From NCBI RefSeq assembly GCF_001940525.2, contig NZ_CP019437.1, positions 3,846,682 through 3,910,681 of the forward strand: 64,000 nt of DNA, written 5' to 3'. The notes beneath the pieces were generated by a model. That model was not told the DNA's origin. It made no database searches and saw only the letters and a list, made by a program, of their open reading frames with translations. Of the stretch, positions 37,639 through 47,134 are shown one piece after another. The position numbers and the translations under genes were made by a program. The DNA is from Thioclava nitratireducens (GTDB lineage: Bacteria; Pseudomonadota; Alphaproteobacteria; Rhodobacterales; Rhodobacteraceae). The first letter of the stretch is position 1. Every line of letters starts with the position of its first letter.

Positions 37639-38874
37639 ATGACACAAGGCAGACTGTTCACGCCGGTTCTGATCGGAGGGGCCGTGATCCTGATGCTGAG
37701 CTTCGCCATCCGGGCGAGCTTCGGCGTTTTCCAGATTCCGATCGCCAGCGAGTTCAACTGGCCACGCGCCGAATTCTCGCTCGCCATCGCGGTGCAGAAC
37801 CTCGCCTGGGGCATTGGTCAGCCGATCTTCGGCGCGATTGCCGAGCGCTGGGGCGACCGGCTGGCGATCATCCTCGGTGCGCTGGTCTATGCGCTCGGCC
37901 TCGTGCTCTCGGCCTTCGCGGTGGAGCCGGGACAGCATCAGCTTCTGGAAATCCTCGTGGGTTTCGGCATCGCGGGCACCGGCTTCGGCGTGATCCTCGC
38001 CGTGGTAGGCCGAGCGACCTCGGACGAGAACCGCTCGCTCGCGCTTGGCATCGCGACGGCAGCAGGCTCGGCCGGTCAGGTCTTCGGCGCGCCGATGGCG
38101 GAGCTGCTGCTAGGCCATTTCCCGTGGCAGACCGTCTTCGTGATCTTCGCCGCCGTGATCCTCGCCTCGCTGGCCTTCCTGCCGCTGATCCGCGCGCCTG
38201 AGCGCGCCAGCCGCGAAGAGATGGCCGAGAGCATGGGCAGCGTTCTGATGCGCGCCTTCCGCGATCCGTCCTACACGCTGATCTTCCTCGGCTTCTTCTC
38301 CTGCGGCTATCAGCTGGGCTTCATCACGGCGCATTTCCCCGCGATGGTGACCGAGATGTGCGGCGCGGTGCCGCCCGGATCGTTGCTGGCCGGGATCGGG
38401 ATCGAGACCACCTCGGCGCTCGGCGCCGCCGCGATCTCGGTGATCGGCCTCGCCAATATCGCTGGCACGATCTATGCGGGTTGGGCGGGCAAGCGCTGGT
38501 CGAAGAAATACCTGCTGGCGGGAGTTTACCTGCTGCGCACCTTCGTCGCCGCCGCATTCATCTTGACGCCGATGACGCCCGCGACGGTGCTGATGTTCTC
38601 GCTCGCGATGGGGGCGCTCTGGCTCGCGACCGTGCCGCTGACCTCGGGGCTGGTCGCGCATATCTACGGGCTTCGTTACATGGGCACGCTTTACGGGATA
38701 GTCTTCTTCTCGCACCAGGTGGGCGCCTTCCTCGGCGTCTGGCTGGGCGGCAAGCTCTACGACATCTACGGCGATTACACGCTGGTCTGGTGGGTCGGCG
38801 TGGGCGTGGGTGCCTTCTCGGCCATCGTCCACCTGCCCGTGCGCGAGAAGCGGGTGGAGCTTCAGCCCGCCTGA
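37639..38874 (+). CDS. MFS transporter (OFA-like)
   Basis: Inner-membrane major facilitator of 411 residues with 12 predicted segments. Markers include SFGVFQIPIASEFNW, the motif GAIAERWGDRLAIILGAL between TM2 and TM3, and GYQLGFITAHFPAM. The Phe/Trp-rich start and IASEFNWPRAEFSLA resemble oxalate/formate-antiporter-like (OFA/monocarboxylate) transporters, but the substrate is not readable. Its 3' end overlaps the convergent epimerase gene by 13 bases. Confidence 0.9.
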   Translation: MTQGRLFTPVLIGGAVILMLSFAIRASFGVFQIPIASEFNWPRAEFSLAIAVQNLAWGIGQPIFGAIAERWGDRLAIILGALVYALGLVLSAFAVEPGQHQLLEILVGFGIAGTGFGVILAVVGRATSDENRSLALGIATAAGSAGQVFGAPMAELLLGHFPWQTVFVIFAAVILASLAFLPLIRAPERASREEMAESMGSVLMRAFRDPSYTLIFLGFFSCGYQLGFITAHFPAMVTEMCGAVPPGSLLAGIGIETTSALGAAAISVIGLANIAGTIYAGWAGKRWSKKYLLAGVYLLRTFVAAAFILTPMTPATVLMFSLAMGALWLATVPLTSGLVAHIYGLRYMGTLYGIVFFSHQVGAFLGVWLGGKLYDIYGDYTLVWWVGVGVGAFSAIVHLPVREKRVELQPA

Positions 38875-39713
38875 TCGAGAAGCGCGCGCAGCCCTGCGCG
38901 GTAATCCGGATAGCGCAGCGTGACTCCGAGGTCGTGTTTGATCTTGTCGTTTCGCACTCGCTTGCTCTCCGCATAGAAGCTGCGCGCCATCGGGCTGAGA
39001 TCGGCCTCCTCGAACGGCACCTCGGGCGGTAGCGGCAGGTTGAGTAGTTCCGCAGCATAGGCGATCACGTCCTGCGGCGGCGCGGGATCGTCGTCGCAGA
39101 CATTATAGACCGCGCCCGGATCGGGACGGTCGATCGAGGCGAGCAGCACCTGCGCGATGTCCTCGACATGAATGCGCGAGAAGACCTGCCCTTCCTTGAT
39201 GATCCGCCGGGCCTTGCCCTGCCGCACCTTCTCGAAGGGCCCGCGCCCGGGGCCGTAGATGCCCGCGAGCCGGAAGATATGCAGCGGCAGGTCATGGGCT
39301 GCGGCCAGCGCGCCCCAAGCCGCCTCGGCCTCCACCCGCGCCTGCCCGCGCTTGGTCGAGGGGGTCAGCGGCGTTGCCTCATCGACCCAGCCGCCCGCGT
39401 GATCGCCATAGACGCCGACGGTCGAAAGATAGCCGATCCACTCCAGATGCCGCGATGCAGCGATTTCGGAATGCTGCGCAGCGAGGACCGGATCACCCTC
39501 CTGTCCCGGGGCCACCGAAGACAGCAGATGCGTCGCTTGATCGAGCGGCAGAGGCCCACCTTCCCAGACCAGCGGCTCCACGCCTTCGCTGCGCAGCATT
39601 TCGGCCTTCTCTGCGCTGCGCGTAGTGCCGATCACGCGCCAGCCACGCGCCAGAAGAAGCGGTGCGAGTGCACGGGCGGAATAGCCGTGTCCGATGGAAA
39701 GAAGCGTCGGCAT
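38862..39713 (-). CDS. NAD-dependent epimerase/dehydratase-like protein (YeeZ-like SDR)
   Basis: A 283-residue extended-SDR Rossmann protein. The nucleotide loop is SIGHGYSARALAPLLLARGW, an atypical form of GxxGxxG, as in the YeeZ-like group. GYLSTVGVYGDHAGGWVDE carries the serine and tyrosine of the SDR catalytic pattern (SxxxYxxxK-like), and FRLAGIYGPGRGPFEKVRQG follows. The start at 39713 is set by AAAGGAGG. The reaction is unknown. It diverges from the adenine deaminase gene. Confidence 0.85.
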   Translation of the reverse strand: MPTLLSIGHGYSARALAPLLLARGWRVIGTTRSAEKAEMLRSEGVEPLVWEGGPLPLDQATHLLSSVAPGQEGDPVLAAQHSEIAASRHLEWIGYLSTVGVYGDHAGGWVDEATPLTPSTKRGQARVEAEAAWGALAAAHDLPLHIFRLAGIYGPGRGPFEKVRQGKARRIIKEGQVFSRIHVEDIAQVLLASIDRPDPGAVYNVCDDDPAPPQDVIAYAAELLNLPLPPEVPFEEADLSPMARSFYAESKRVRNDKIKHDLGVTLRYPDYRAGLRALLDQAG

Positions 39714-39799
39714 CACGGCCTCCTTTGCGTTTCTGTCATCCGTCATAGGTAGAGGCTGTGTGAAGGCATAACAACGTCTCTTGAACCTTCCCGCATGCA

Positions 39800-41617
39800 A
39801 TGACAGGCTTGGACATGGAACAGAAGAACAAGATCAAATCCTGGCCCGAAGCCGCACCGCGATTGATTGCCGTGGCTGCCGGGCGCGAACCTGCCGACCT
39901 CGTGATCCGGGGTGGCAAATGGGTCAATGTTCACACACGAGAGGTTCTCGACGGCTACGATATTTCCGTGGCCGAGGGGAGATTTGCTGCCGTGGCCCCC
40001 GATCTATCGGACAGCATCGGACCCGATACCGAAGTGATCGAGGCCGGAGGGCGCTATATGGTGCCGGGCCTGTGCGACGCGCATATGCATATCGAGAGCG
40101 GTATGCTCACGCCCGCCGAATTCGCCGCCGCCGTGATCCCTCACGGCACGACGAGCATGTTCACCGATCCGCATGAGATCGCGAATGTGCTGGGGCTCGA
40201 CGGCGTGCGGATGATGCATGACGAGGCGCTGATGCAGCCCGTCAACATCTTCACCCAGATGCCCTCCTGCGCGCCCTCTGCGCCCGGGCTGGAAACGACG
40301 GGCTTCGAGATCACCCCCGAAGATGTGGCCGAGGCGATGACATGGCCCGGCATCATCGGTCTGGGCGAGATGATGAACTTCCCCGGCGTGATCAATGCCG
40401 ACCCGAAGATGCTCGCCGAGATCGCAGCGACGCAGAACGCGCATAAGACCGTGGGCGGACATTACGCCTCCCCCGATCTGGGCGCGCCGTTCCGCGCCTA
40501 TGTCGCGGGCGGGCCCGCCGACGATCACGAAGGCACCTGCGAGGCGGACGCGATCGCGCGGGTGCGCAACGGGATGCGCTCGATGATGCGGCTGGGCTCG
40601 GCTTGGTATGACGTGGAGACGCAGATCACCGCCGTCACCGAGAAGGGTCTCGACCCGCGCAATTTCATCCTGTGCACAGATGACTGCCATTCCGGCACGT
40701 TGGTGAATGACGGGCATATGAACCGCGTCTTCCGCCACGCCGTGGCGTGCGGGGCAGATCCTCTGGTCGCGCTGCAGATGTGCACGATCAATACCGCGAC
40801 CCATTTCGGGCTGGAGCGCGAGCTGGGCTCGATCACGCCGGGCCGCCGGGCCGATGTGATCCTGACCTCGGATCTGGCGACCCTGCCGGTCGAGCAGGTC
40901 ATCGCACGTGGGCGCACGGTGGCGAAGGATGGAAAGCTGCTGGCGGACTGCCCGCATTACGACTGGCCTGAAAGCGCCCGCAACACGGTGCATCTGGGCA
41001 AGACCCTTACCGCCGCGGATTTTGAGATCGCGGCACCGGAGGGCGCTAACACAGTGACCGCCAAGGTGATCGGCGTGGTCGAGAACCAGGCCCCGACCAA
41101 GGCGCTGACCGCAGAGCTGGACGTGACCGACGGGCTCGCCCAGCCCGACACCGCCAAGGACATCGCCCAGATCGCGCTGGTGGAGCGCCATCAGGGCACG
41201 GGCGGCGTCACCAACGGCTTCGTCTCGGGCTTCGGCTACAAAGGGCGCATGGCCATGGGCTCGACCGTGGCCCATGACAGCCACCACATGATCGTGGTCG
41301 GCACCGACCGCGAGATGATGGCCGCCTGCGCCAATGCGCTTGGCGAGATGGGCGGCGGAGTCTCGGTCTGGAAGGACGGCGAAGAAATCGCCGCCGTCCC
41401 GCTGCCGATCGCAGGGCTGATGTCGGACGATCCGGCACAAACGGTCGCCGCGCGCGCCGCCAAGATGGTCGAGGCGATGGGCGCCTGCGGCTGCACTTTG
41501 AACAACGCTTACATGCAGCATTCGCTGCTCGCGCTCGTCGTCATTCCCGAGATCCGCATTTCGGATCTGGGACTTGTCGACGTGACGCGTTTTGAACTGA
41601 CGGATCTTTTTGAATGA
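39800..41617 (+). CDS. ade: adenine deaminase
   Basis: Converts adenine to hypoxanthine and ammonia; amidohydrolase superfamily, Mn/Fe-dependent. The 605-residue product has an N-terminal metal site GLCDAHMHIESGM (His95, His97, Glu99), HGTTSMFTDPHEIANVLG, GLGEMMNFPG and a C-terminal Ade domain with GGVTNGFVSGFGYKGRMAMGS and AHDSHHMIVVG. The start could be ATG 39800 or the in-frame ATG 39815, which has a weak ACAGG upstream. It overlaps the amn start by ATGA, making an AMP-catabolic pair. Confidence 0.95.
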   Translation: MTGLDMEQKNKIKSWPEAAPRLIAVAAGREPADLVIRGGKWVNVHTREVLDGYDISVAEGRFAAVAPDLSDSIGPDTEVIEAGGRYMVPGLCDAHMHIESGMLTPAEFAAAVIPHGTTSMFTDPHEIANVLGLDGVRMMHDEALMQPVNIFTQMPSCAPSAPGLETTGFEITPEDVAEAMTWPGIIGLGEMMNFPGVINADPKMLAEIAATQNAHKTVGGHYASPDLGAPFRAYVAGGPADDHEGTCEADAIARVRNGMRSMMRLGSAWYDVETQITAVTEKGLDPRNFILCTDDCHSGTLVNDGHMNRVFRHAVACGADPLVALQMCTINTATHFGLERELGSITPGRRADVILTSDLATLPVEQVIARGRTVAKDGKLLADCPHYDWPESARNTVHLGKTLTAADFEIAAPEGANTVTAKVIGVVENQAPTKALTAELDVTDGLAQPDTAKDIAQIALVERHQGTGGVTNGFVSGFGYKGRMAMGSTVAHDSHHMIVVGTDREMMAACANALGEMGGGVSVWKDGEEIAAVPLPIAGLMSDDPAQTVAARAAKMVEAMGACGCTLNNAYMQHSLLALVVIPEIRISDLGLVDVTRFELTDLFE

Positions 41618-43089
41618 ACGAAACGCTAGACCTCATCACCCCGGAAACCGCGGCTGCGGAGAGCTTCACCGATGCCGCCGAGGCCGTCGCCCGGCTCGAG
41701 GCGCTCTATGACGAGGCGACCGCCTTCCTGCTCGAGAAATTCAACGAGACGTTGGAGAGCAAGACCGCGCGGAACCGCTTTCGCGCCTTCTACCCGGAGG
41801 TGCGCATCTCTGTGCCATCGCATATCAAGGCCGACAGCCGGCTGAGCTTCGGCCATGTGGCGCTGCCGGGCACCTACACGGCGACGATCACGCGCCCCGA
41901 CCTGTTCCGCAACTACCTGACGCAGCAACTGGGCCTGCTTATCAAGAACCACAATATCCCGGTCACGGTCGGCCCGTCGGAAACCCCGATCCCGGTGCAT
42001 TTCGCCGTCGCCGCGCATCCGGAAGTGACGGTGCCGCAGGAAGGCGTGCTCGACTTCTCGCTGCGCGACGTGTTCGACGTGCCGGACCTTGCGGGGATGA
42101 ACGACGATATCGTCAACGGCATGGCGGGGCCGAACCCGGACGGCTCGGGCCATCTCGCCCCCTTCACCGCGCAGCGGGTGGATTACTCGCTGGCGCGCCT
42201 GTCGCATTACACCGCGACCAAGGCCGAGCATTTCCAGAACCACGTGCTGTTCACGAACTACCAGTTCTATGTGGACGAGTTCGAGGCCGTTGCGCGCCGC
42301 CTGCTGGGCGACAAGAACTCGGGCTATACGAGCTTCGTCGCGCCGGGCAATCAGGAGATCACCGATCCGCAGGACGAGATCCCGGGCCTTGCGAAACTGC
42401 CGCAGATGCCCGCCTATCACCTCAAGCGCGCCGATGGCGGCGGGATCACGCTGGTCAATATCGGCGTCGGCCCCTCCAACGCGAAGACCGCGACGGACCA
42501 TATCGCCGTGCTGCGACCGCATGCCTGGCTGATGGTCGGTCACTGCGCGGGTCTGCGCAATTCCCAGCAGCTGGGCGACTTCGTCCTCGCCCATGCCTAT
42601 CTGCGCGAGGACCACGTGCTCGATGACGACCTTCCCGTCTGGGTGCCAATCCCGGCGCTGGCCGAGATCCAGATCGCGCTGCAGGAAGCGGTGGCAGAGG
42701 TGACGAAACTGGAAGGCTACGAGCTGAAGCGGATCATGCGCACCGGTACGGTAGCGACGATCGACAACCGCAACTGGGAGTTGAGAGACCAGTCAGGCCC
42801 GGTACATCGGCTGAGCCAGTCGCGCGCGGTTGCGCTCGATATGGAAAGCGCCACGATCGCCGCGAACGGTTTCCGCTTCCGGGTGCCCTACGGCACGCTT
42901 CTCTGCGTCTCGGACAAACCGCTGCATGGCGAGCTGAAGCTGCCCGGCATGGCGACCGAATTCTACCGCACCCAAGTCGCGAGCCATTTGCTGATCGGCA
43001 TCCTCGCGATGGAGAAACTTCGCGAGATGCCTCTGGATCGTATTCACAGCCGGAAATTGCGTAGCTTCGAGGAAACAGCTTTTCTGTGA
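41614..43089 (+). CDS. amn: AMP nucleosidase
   Basis: Hydrolyses AMP to adenine and ribose-5-phosphate. The 491-residue product has the AMP nucleosidase N-terminal domain (about 15-180, with RNRFRAFYPEVRISVPSHIK and SFGHVALPGTYTATITRPDL) and a phosphorylase-like C-terminal domain with VNIGVGPSNAKTATDHIAVL, WLMVGHCAGLRNSQQLGDFVL and ALDMESATIAANGFRFRVPYGTLL. It is coupled to ade (ATGA), so the product adenine can be deaminated at once. The HU gene lies 131 bases downstream. Confidence 0.96.
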   Translation: MNETLDLITPETAAAESFTDAAEAVARLEALYDEATAFLLEKFNETLESKTARNRFRAFYPEVRISVPSHIKADSRLSFGHVALPGTYTATITRPDLFRNYLTQQLGLLIKNHNIPVTVGPSETPIPVHFAVAAHPEVTVPQEGVLDFSLRDVFDVPDLAGMNDDIVNGMAGPNPDGSGHLAPFTAQRVDYSLARLSHYTATKAEHFQNHVLFTNYQFYVDEFEAVARRLLGDKNSGYTSFVAPGNQEITDPQDEIPGLAKLPQMPAYHLKRADGGGITLVNIGVGPSNAKTATDHIAVLRPHAWLMVGHCAGLRNSQQLGDFVLAHAYLREDHVLDDDLPVWVPIPALAEIQIALQEAVAEVTKLEGYELKRIMRTGTVATIDNRNWELRDQSGPVHRLSQSRAVALDMESATIAANGFRFRVPYGTLLCVSDKPLHGELKLPGMATEFYRTQVASHLLIGILAMEKLREMPLDRIHSRKLRSFEETAFL

Positions 43090-43220
43090 CGTGGGAAAAA
43101 CCCGCGCATTCTGGGAAAAGGGCTTGCCATGCTCAATAAAAACGTGTGGAACATGGCCCACCAACCGTGCAACGCGGACGAAATTGACCCTGGATTACCG
43201 GGGCGGAGAGAGGAACGAAC

Positions 43221-43508
43221 ATGTCGAAACCGATGACCAAGACCCAGCTGGTGGCAGCCCTCGCCGAGGCGATGGACGCCGACAAGAAGACGGCTTCGGC
43301 CGCGCTCGACGCAATCACCGACGTCGTCACCAAAGAAGTGTCGAACGGCGGCGCCGTTACCCTGCCGGGCATTGGCAAAGTCTACTGCCGCGAGCGCCCC
43401 GAGCGCATGGTCCGCAACCCGGCCACCGGCGAGCAGATGCAAAAGCCGGCTGACAAGCAGGTCAAAGTGACCGTGGCGAAAGCGCTCAAGGACAGCGTGA
43501 ATTCCTGA
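43221..43508 (+). CDS. hup: HU-family DNA-binding protein
   Basis: Nucleoid-associated DNA-bending protein of 95 residues. It has the HU helices (TKTQLVAALAEAMDADKKTASAAL) and the beta-arm region GGAVTLPGIGKVYCRERPERMVRNPATGEQM with the proline that intercalates into DNA (NPATG). It lacks the longer IHF tail, so HU rather than IHF is preferred. AGAGAGGAAC precedes the ATG. A strong terminator follows. Confidence 0.93.
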   Translation: MSKPMTKTQLVAALAEAMDADKKTASAALDAITDVVTKEVSNGGAVTLPGIGKVYCRERPERMVRNPATGEQMQKPADKQVKVTVAKALKDSVNS

Positions 43509-43546
43509 TCGCAGGACTCTCTCTAGAGAGGGACAGCCAAGTTTTT

Positions 43547-43579
43547 AGGGCGCCCGCGAGCAATCGGGGCGCCCTTTTT
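43547..43579 (+). terminator. rho-independent terminator of the HU gene
   Basis: A nine-pair stem AGGGCGCCC / GGGCGCCCT with a run of five T after it, 38 bases past the HU stop codon. Confidence 0.85.
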
Positions 43580-43595
43580 CAGGCCCGGAGGAAAG

Positions 43596-44471
43596 ATGGA
43601 TCTGCGCGCGATCGGAATGGGGCTCGCCTTTGCCCTGATGTGGTCTTCGGCTTTCACGTCCACGCATATCATCGTGGCGGAGGCGCCGCCCCTTGCGGCG
43701 CTGGCGTTGCGGTTCGCCCTGTCCGGCGGGATCGGCATCGCGCTTGCGCTGGCCTTCGGGCAAAGCTGGCGGCTGAGCCGGGCCCAATGGCGCGCCACGA
43801 TCATTTTCGGTATTTGTCAAAACGCGCTCTACCTGGGGTTTAACTGGGTCGCGATGACGACGGTCGAAGCCTCGGTCGCCGCGATCATCGCCTCTACCAT
43901 GCCGCTGATCGTTGGCGCGCTCGGATGGATCGTCTTCCGCGACCGGATTCCGCTCCTCGGTATCGCCGGGCTGATCGCTGGTTTCGCGGGCGTTGGCATC
44001 ATCATGGGGGCGCGGCTGCAAGGCGGGATCGATCCGTTCGGGCTGGGTCTTTGCGTCGCGGGCGCCTTGGCACTGGCAGTGGCCACGCTGACCGTGCGCG
44101 GCGCGAGCGGCGGCGGCGGCGGCGTCTTGATGATCGTCGGGCTGCAGATGCTGGTGGGTTCCGTGAGCCTCGCCGTGGTCTCCGCCTTCACCGAGCATCT
44201 GGACGTGACCGTCACGCCGAAACTGGCGCTGGCCTTTACCTATACGGTAATCGTGCCAGGCCTGATGGCGACCTGGGTGTGGTTCCGCCTCGTGGGCCGC
44301 ATCGGCGCGGTGCGCGCGGCGACCTTCCACTTCCTGACGCCGGTCTTCGGCGTCGCGATCGCCTGGGCGGTGTTGGGCGAGCATGTCGACTGGCACGACG
44401 CGCTTGGCGTGCTGGTGATCGCAGGCGGCATTCTAGCGGTGCAGATCTCAAAGCAAGAGGCGCGGAGGTAA
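43596..44471 (+). CDS. EamA/DMT-family transporter
   Basis: Drug/metabolite transporter superfamily, 291 residues, with about ten hydrophobic segments arranged as two EamA repeats (about 8-140 and 150-285). The first repeat has MWSSAFTSTHIIVAEAPPLAALALRFALSGG; the second includes TWVWFRLVGRIGAVRAATFHFLTPVFGVAIAW. Such proteins export amino acids or metabolites; the substrate is unknown. GGAGGAAAG precedes the ATG. It converges on the lytic transglycosylase gene. Confidence 0.9.
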   Translation: MDLRAIGMGLAFALMWSSAFTSTHIIVAEAPPLAALALRFALSGGIGIALALAFGQSWRLSRAQWRATIIFGICQNALYLGFNWVAMTTVEASVAAIIASTMPLIVGALGWIVFRDRIPLLGIAGLIAGFAGVGIIMGARLQGGIDPFGLGLCVAGALALAVATLTVRGASGGGGGVLMIVGLQMLVGSVSLAVVSAFTEHLDVTVTPKLALAFTYTVIVPGLMATWVWFRLVGRIGAVRAATFHFLTPVFGVAIAWAVLGEHVDWHDALGVLVIAGGILAVQISKQEARR

Positions 44472-44507
44472 CCCCCCCCCGCGCCCCTGAACTTTACGCC
44501 TAGCAAT

Positions 44508-45782
44508 TCACGAGCCGCGCAGCACCTGCAGCAGCTCCAACGTGGCGTATCCATCGGGCGGCAGCCCGCGCGATTTCTGGAAGGCCACGATCGCCTTCGA
44601 CGTATTCGCGCCGATTTTGCCGTCGGTCCCGTCCGTATCGAAGCCCGCCGCGGTCAACCTCTCCTGCAGCTCGACCTTCTGCTTCGAATTGAGCGGCTTG
44701 CCCGTGCGGGGCCAATCCTGCACGAAGGGCCCCTTCCCTTTCAGACGATCCGACAGATGCCCCACGCCGATCACGTAGCTGTCGGCGGAGTTGTAGCGCG
44801 AGATGGCGCGGAAGTTGCCGAAGATCATGAAGGCCGGTCCCTTCGCGCCTGCGGGCACGAGGATCGACGCCGAGCCATAATTCGGCACAGTGCCGCCCGT
44901 GGCCGAGCGCACGCCAAGCGCCGCCCAATCGGCAGGGCTCTTCTTCGTGCCCTTGCCGGTGAGGCCGTAGTTGAAGCCAGACGGCAGGATGACCTCGACG
45001 CCCCAGGGCTGCCCCTTCGACCAGCCCGAGCGCGCCAGATAGGCCGCCGTCGAGGCCAGGGCATCAGTTGGATCTTCCGACCAGATATCGCGCCGACCAT
45101 CGCCGGTGAAATCAACCGCATAGGACAGATAGGAGGTCGGGATGAACTGCGTGTGGCCCATTGCCCCGGCCCAGGAGCCGGTCATGTGCCGCGCATCCAC
45201 GTCGCCGGACTGGATGATCTTGAGCGCGGCGATCAGCTGCTTGGCGAAGAACTCGCCGCGTCGCCCGTCATAGGCCAGCGTCGCGAGCGCCGGGATGATC
45301 GCCGTCTTCCCACGATAGGCGCCGTAACGGCTCTCCATGCCCCAGATCGCGACGACGACTTCCTTGTCGACCCCGTATTTGCGTTCGATCGCATCCAGCT
45401 GCGGGCCATATTGGCGCAGCATTTGCTTGCCGGTGGCGACGCGCTCATCCGAGACCGCGCTGTCGAGGTAGTCCCAGATCGACTTGGTGAATTCCGATTG
45501 GTAGCGGTCGCGTTCGATCACCTTGGGATTGTAGCGCACGTCGGCCATCGCGCGGTTCCAGGTGTACTCGGTGATGCCGTTCGCCAGCGCGCGTGATTTG
45601 AAGCCCGCGAGCCAGGACTCGAAACGCGCTTCCGTTGCGGCGTCCGTCGGCGGGATCGGATCCGCCACGGGCGCGCTGCCCCGCGCCAGCGGCCGGGGCG
45701 AGGATTCGGGAGGCCCCGCACAGGCCGAGAGCGCGGAAAACGCCATGAATGTCAGTGGGATAATCTTGCCCGGAATTGCCAT
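44508..45782 (-). CDS. lytic murein transglycosylase, MltB (SLT_2) family, lipoprotein
   Basis: Cleaves the beta-1,4 bond between MurNAc and GlcNAc of peptidoglycan. From the ATG at 45782 the 424-residue product has a lipoprotein signal (FSALSAC, Cys21), the SLT_2 domain with catalytic Glu150 in WGMESRYGAYRG, SWAGAMGHTQFIPTSYLSYAVDFTGDG, and a C-terminal peptidoglycan-binding domain (about 360-424; LSAAGFDTDGTDGKIGANTSKAI type). The upstream in-frame start lies in the promoter region. A -35/-10 pair lies about 30 bases upstream. Confidence 0.94.
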   Translation of the reverse strand: MAIPGKIIPLTFMAFSALSACAGPPESSPRPLARGSAPVADPIPPTDAATEARFESWLAGFKSRALANGITEYTWNRAMADVRYNPKVIERDRYQSEFTKSIWDYLDSAVSDERVATGKQMLRQYGPQLDAIERKYGVDKEVVVAIWGMESRYGAYRGKTAIIPALATLAYDGRRGEFFAKQLIAALKIIQSGDVDARHMTGSWAGAMGHTQFIPTSYLSYAVDFTGDGRRDIWSEDPTDALASTAAYLARSGWSKGQPWGVEVILPSGFNYGLTGKGTKKSPADWAALGVRSATGGTVPNYGSASILVPAGAKGPAFMIFGNFRAISRYNSADSYVIGVGHLSDRLKGKGPFVQDWPRTGKPLNSKQKVELQERLTAAGFDTDGTDGKIGANTSKAIVAFQKSRGLPPDGYATLELLQVLRGS

Positions 45783-45813
45783 GTTGCCTGCTCGCTGTTT
45801 TGCCCTTTGAACC

Positions 45814-45841
45814 ACTGTATCAACGGTTCGTGAGGTTTCAA
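45814..45841 (-). promoter_or_regulatory. candidate promoter of the lytic transglycosylase gene
   Basis: On the minus strand TTGAAA (45841-45836), a 16-base spacer, then TACAGT (45819-45814). The start site would fall about 25 bases before the ATG. Confidence 0.42.
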
Positions 45842-45866
45842 CGGGCGTCAAAAGACACTCTATGGC

Positions 45867-46232
45867 TTACTGCAGCGGCTTCTTGTCGTTGCCGAAAAAC
45901 GGCTCCATCTGGGCGATGATCACGGAGTTCTCGTCGAGCGCCCGTTGCATCAATTCACGTTCAGCGTCGTCGATCTCGTGCCCCTGTTTTTCGCGTTCCG
46001 CGAGCGTGCCGTAACCCGTGACGTCAAGCGGCGCCATCTCGGCCTGCTTGAGGATCGCCACGGTCTCGCGCACGGCCTCTGCCTCGTCCACGCCCGATGC
46101 GTAGCAGAGCAGCCCCGCCCCGGACGCGCCTTTCGGCAGACCGTCATTGGGCGAGCGACCGACCTCGACCAGCAGGGTGAAGACCTGCTGGCGCGAGGGT
46201 TTCTTCTTCGGCTTTTCCGGCTTGTCAGTCAC
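45867..46232 (-). CDS. small conserved-looking protein of unknown function, coupled to dapD
   Basis: I do not recognise this 121-residue protein. It begins [21 protein letters not shown] (basic, Pro/Lys-rich), has a central [42 protein letters not shown] segment with one cysteine, and ends in an acidic helix ([29 protein letters not shown]). It has no signal or membrane segment. It overlaps the dapD stop by eight bases, so its translation is coupled to dapD. Together with the flanking transglycosylase this hints at cell-wall or lysine metabolism, but no function is claimed. Confidence 0.8.
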   Translation of the reverse strand: MTDKPEKPKKKPSRQQVFTLLVEVGRSPNDGLPKGASGAGLLCYASGVDEAEAVRETVAILKQAEMAPLDVTGYGTLAEREKQGHEIDDAERELMQRALDENSVIIAQMEPFFGNDKKPLQ

Positions 46233-47052
46233 GCAGCAGCTCGTTGATGCCGGTCTTCGACCGGGTTTGTGCGTCGACGCGCTTCACGATCACCGCGCAG
46301 TAGAGGTTGATGCCGTTCTTGGACGGCATCGAGCCCGACACGACGACCGAATAGGGCGGCACTTCGCCATACATCACGTCGCCGGTCTCCCGATCAACGA
46401 TCTTGGTCGACTTGCCGATATAGACGCCCATGCCCAGAACCGAGCCTTCGCGCACGATGCAGCCTTCGACGACTTCCGAGCGCGCGCCGATGAAGCAGTT
46501 GTCTTCGATGATGGTCGGGCCGGCCTGCATCGGCTCCAGCACCCCGCCGATGCCGACGCCGCCCGAGAGGTGAACGCCCTTGCCGATCTGCGCGCAGCTG
46601 CCGACGGTGGCCCAGGTATCGACCATCGTGCCCTCGTCGACATAGGCGCCGAGGTTCACGAAAGAGGGCATCAGCACCACGCCCGGTGCGATGTAGGCCG
46701 ATTTACGCACGATGCAGTTCGGCACGGCGCGGAAACCTCCGGCTTTCCACTCGTTGTCGCCCCAGCCCTTGAACTTGCTGTCGACCTTGTCCCACCAGTG
46801 ACCGCCCTGCGGGCCACCATCCTGCTGCTCCATGTCCTTCAGGCGGAATCCCAGCAGAACCGCCTTCTTGGCCCATTGGTTCACATGCCAGTCGCCGTTC
46901 TCGCGCTTTTCGGCCACACGCAGTTCGCCGCGATCCAGCGCGTTGAGCGTGTCCTCGATCGCCTCGCGGGTCTCACCGCCGGTTGACGGGGTGATCGTGT
47001 CGCGGGCTTCCCAAGCGGCTTCGATTGCAGTTTCGAGCGCGGCGTTCGACAT
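46225..47052 (-). CDS. dapD: 2,3,4,5-tetrahydropyridine-2,6-dicarboxylate N-succinyltransferase
   Basis: Succinylates tetrahydrodipicolinate in the succinylase branch of diaminopimelate synthesis. The 275-residue product has the N-terminal helical domain and a left-handed beta-helix of hexapeptide repeats ([48 protein letters not shown]). GAGG precedes the ATG at 47052 (in-frame ATG 47058 also exists). The gene heads a unit with the small unknown gene and has a good promoter at 47091-47119. dapB is elsewhere in this window. Confidence 0.97.
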   Translation of the reverse strand: MSNAALETAIEAAWEARDTITPSTGGETREAIEDTLNALDRGELRVAEKRENGDWHVNQWAKKAVLLGFRLKDMEQQDGGPQGGHWWDKVDSKFKGWGDNEWKAGGFRAVPNCIVRKSAYIAPGVVLMPSFVNLGAYVDEGTMVDTWATVGSCAQIGKGVHLSGGVGIGGVLEPMQAGPTIIEDNCFIGARSEVVEGCIVREGSVLGMGVYIGKSTKIVDRETGDVMYGEVPPYSVVVSGSMPSKNGINLYCAVIVKRVDAQTRSKTGINELLRD

Positions 47053-47090
47053 GGGCAAATCCTCTTTCAGGTGGCCTTTACAGCGTTCAG

Positions 47091-47119
47091 CCTATAGTTG
47101 GTCAGAGCCAATCGCGCAA
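47091..47119 (-). promoter_or_regulatory. candidate dapD promoter
   Basis: On the minus strand TTGCGC (47119-47114), a 17-base spacer, then TATAGG (47096-47091). It gives a leader of about 30 nt ending in the GAGGAT ribosome site. Confidence 0.5.
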
Positions 47120-47134
47120 TGAGCAGGTGCCCCT

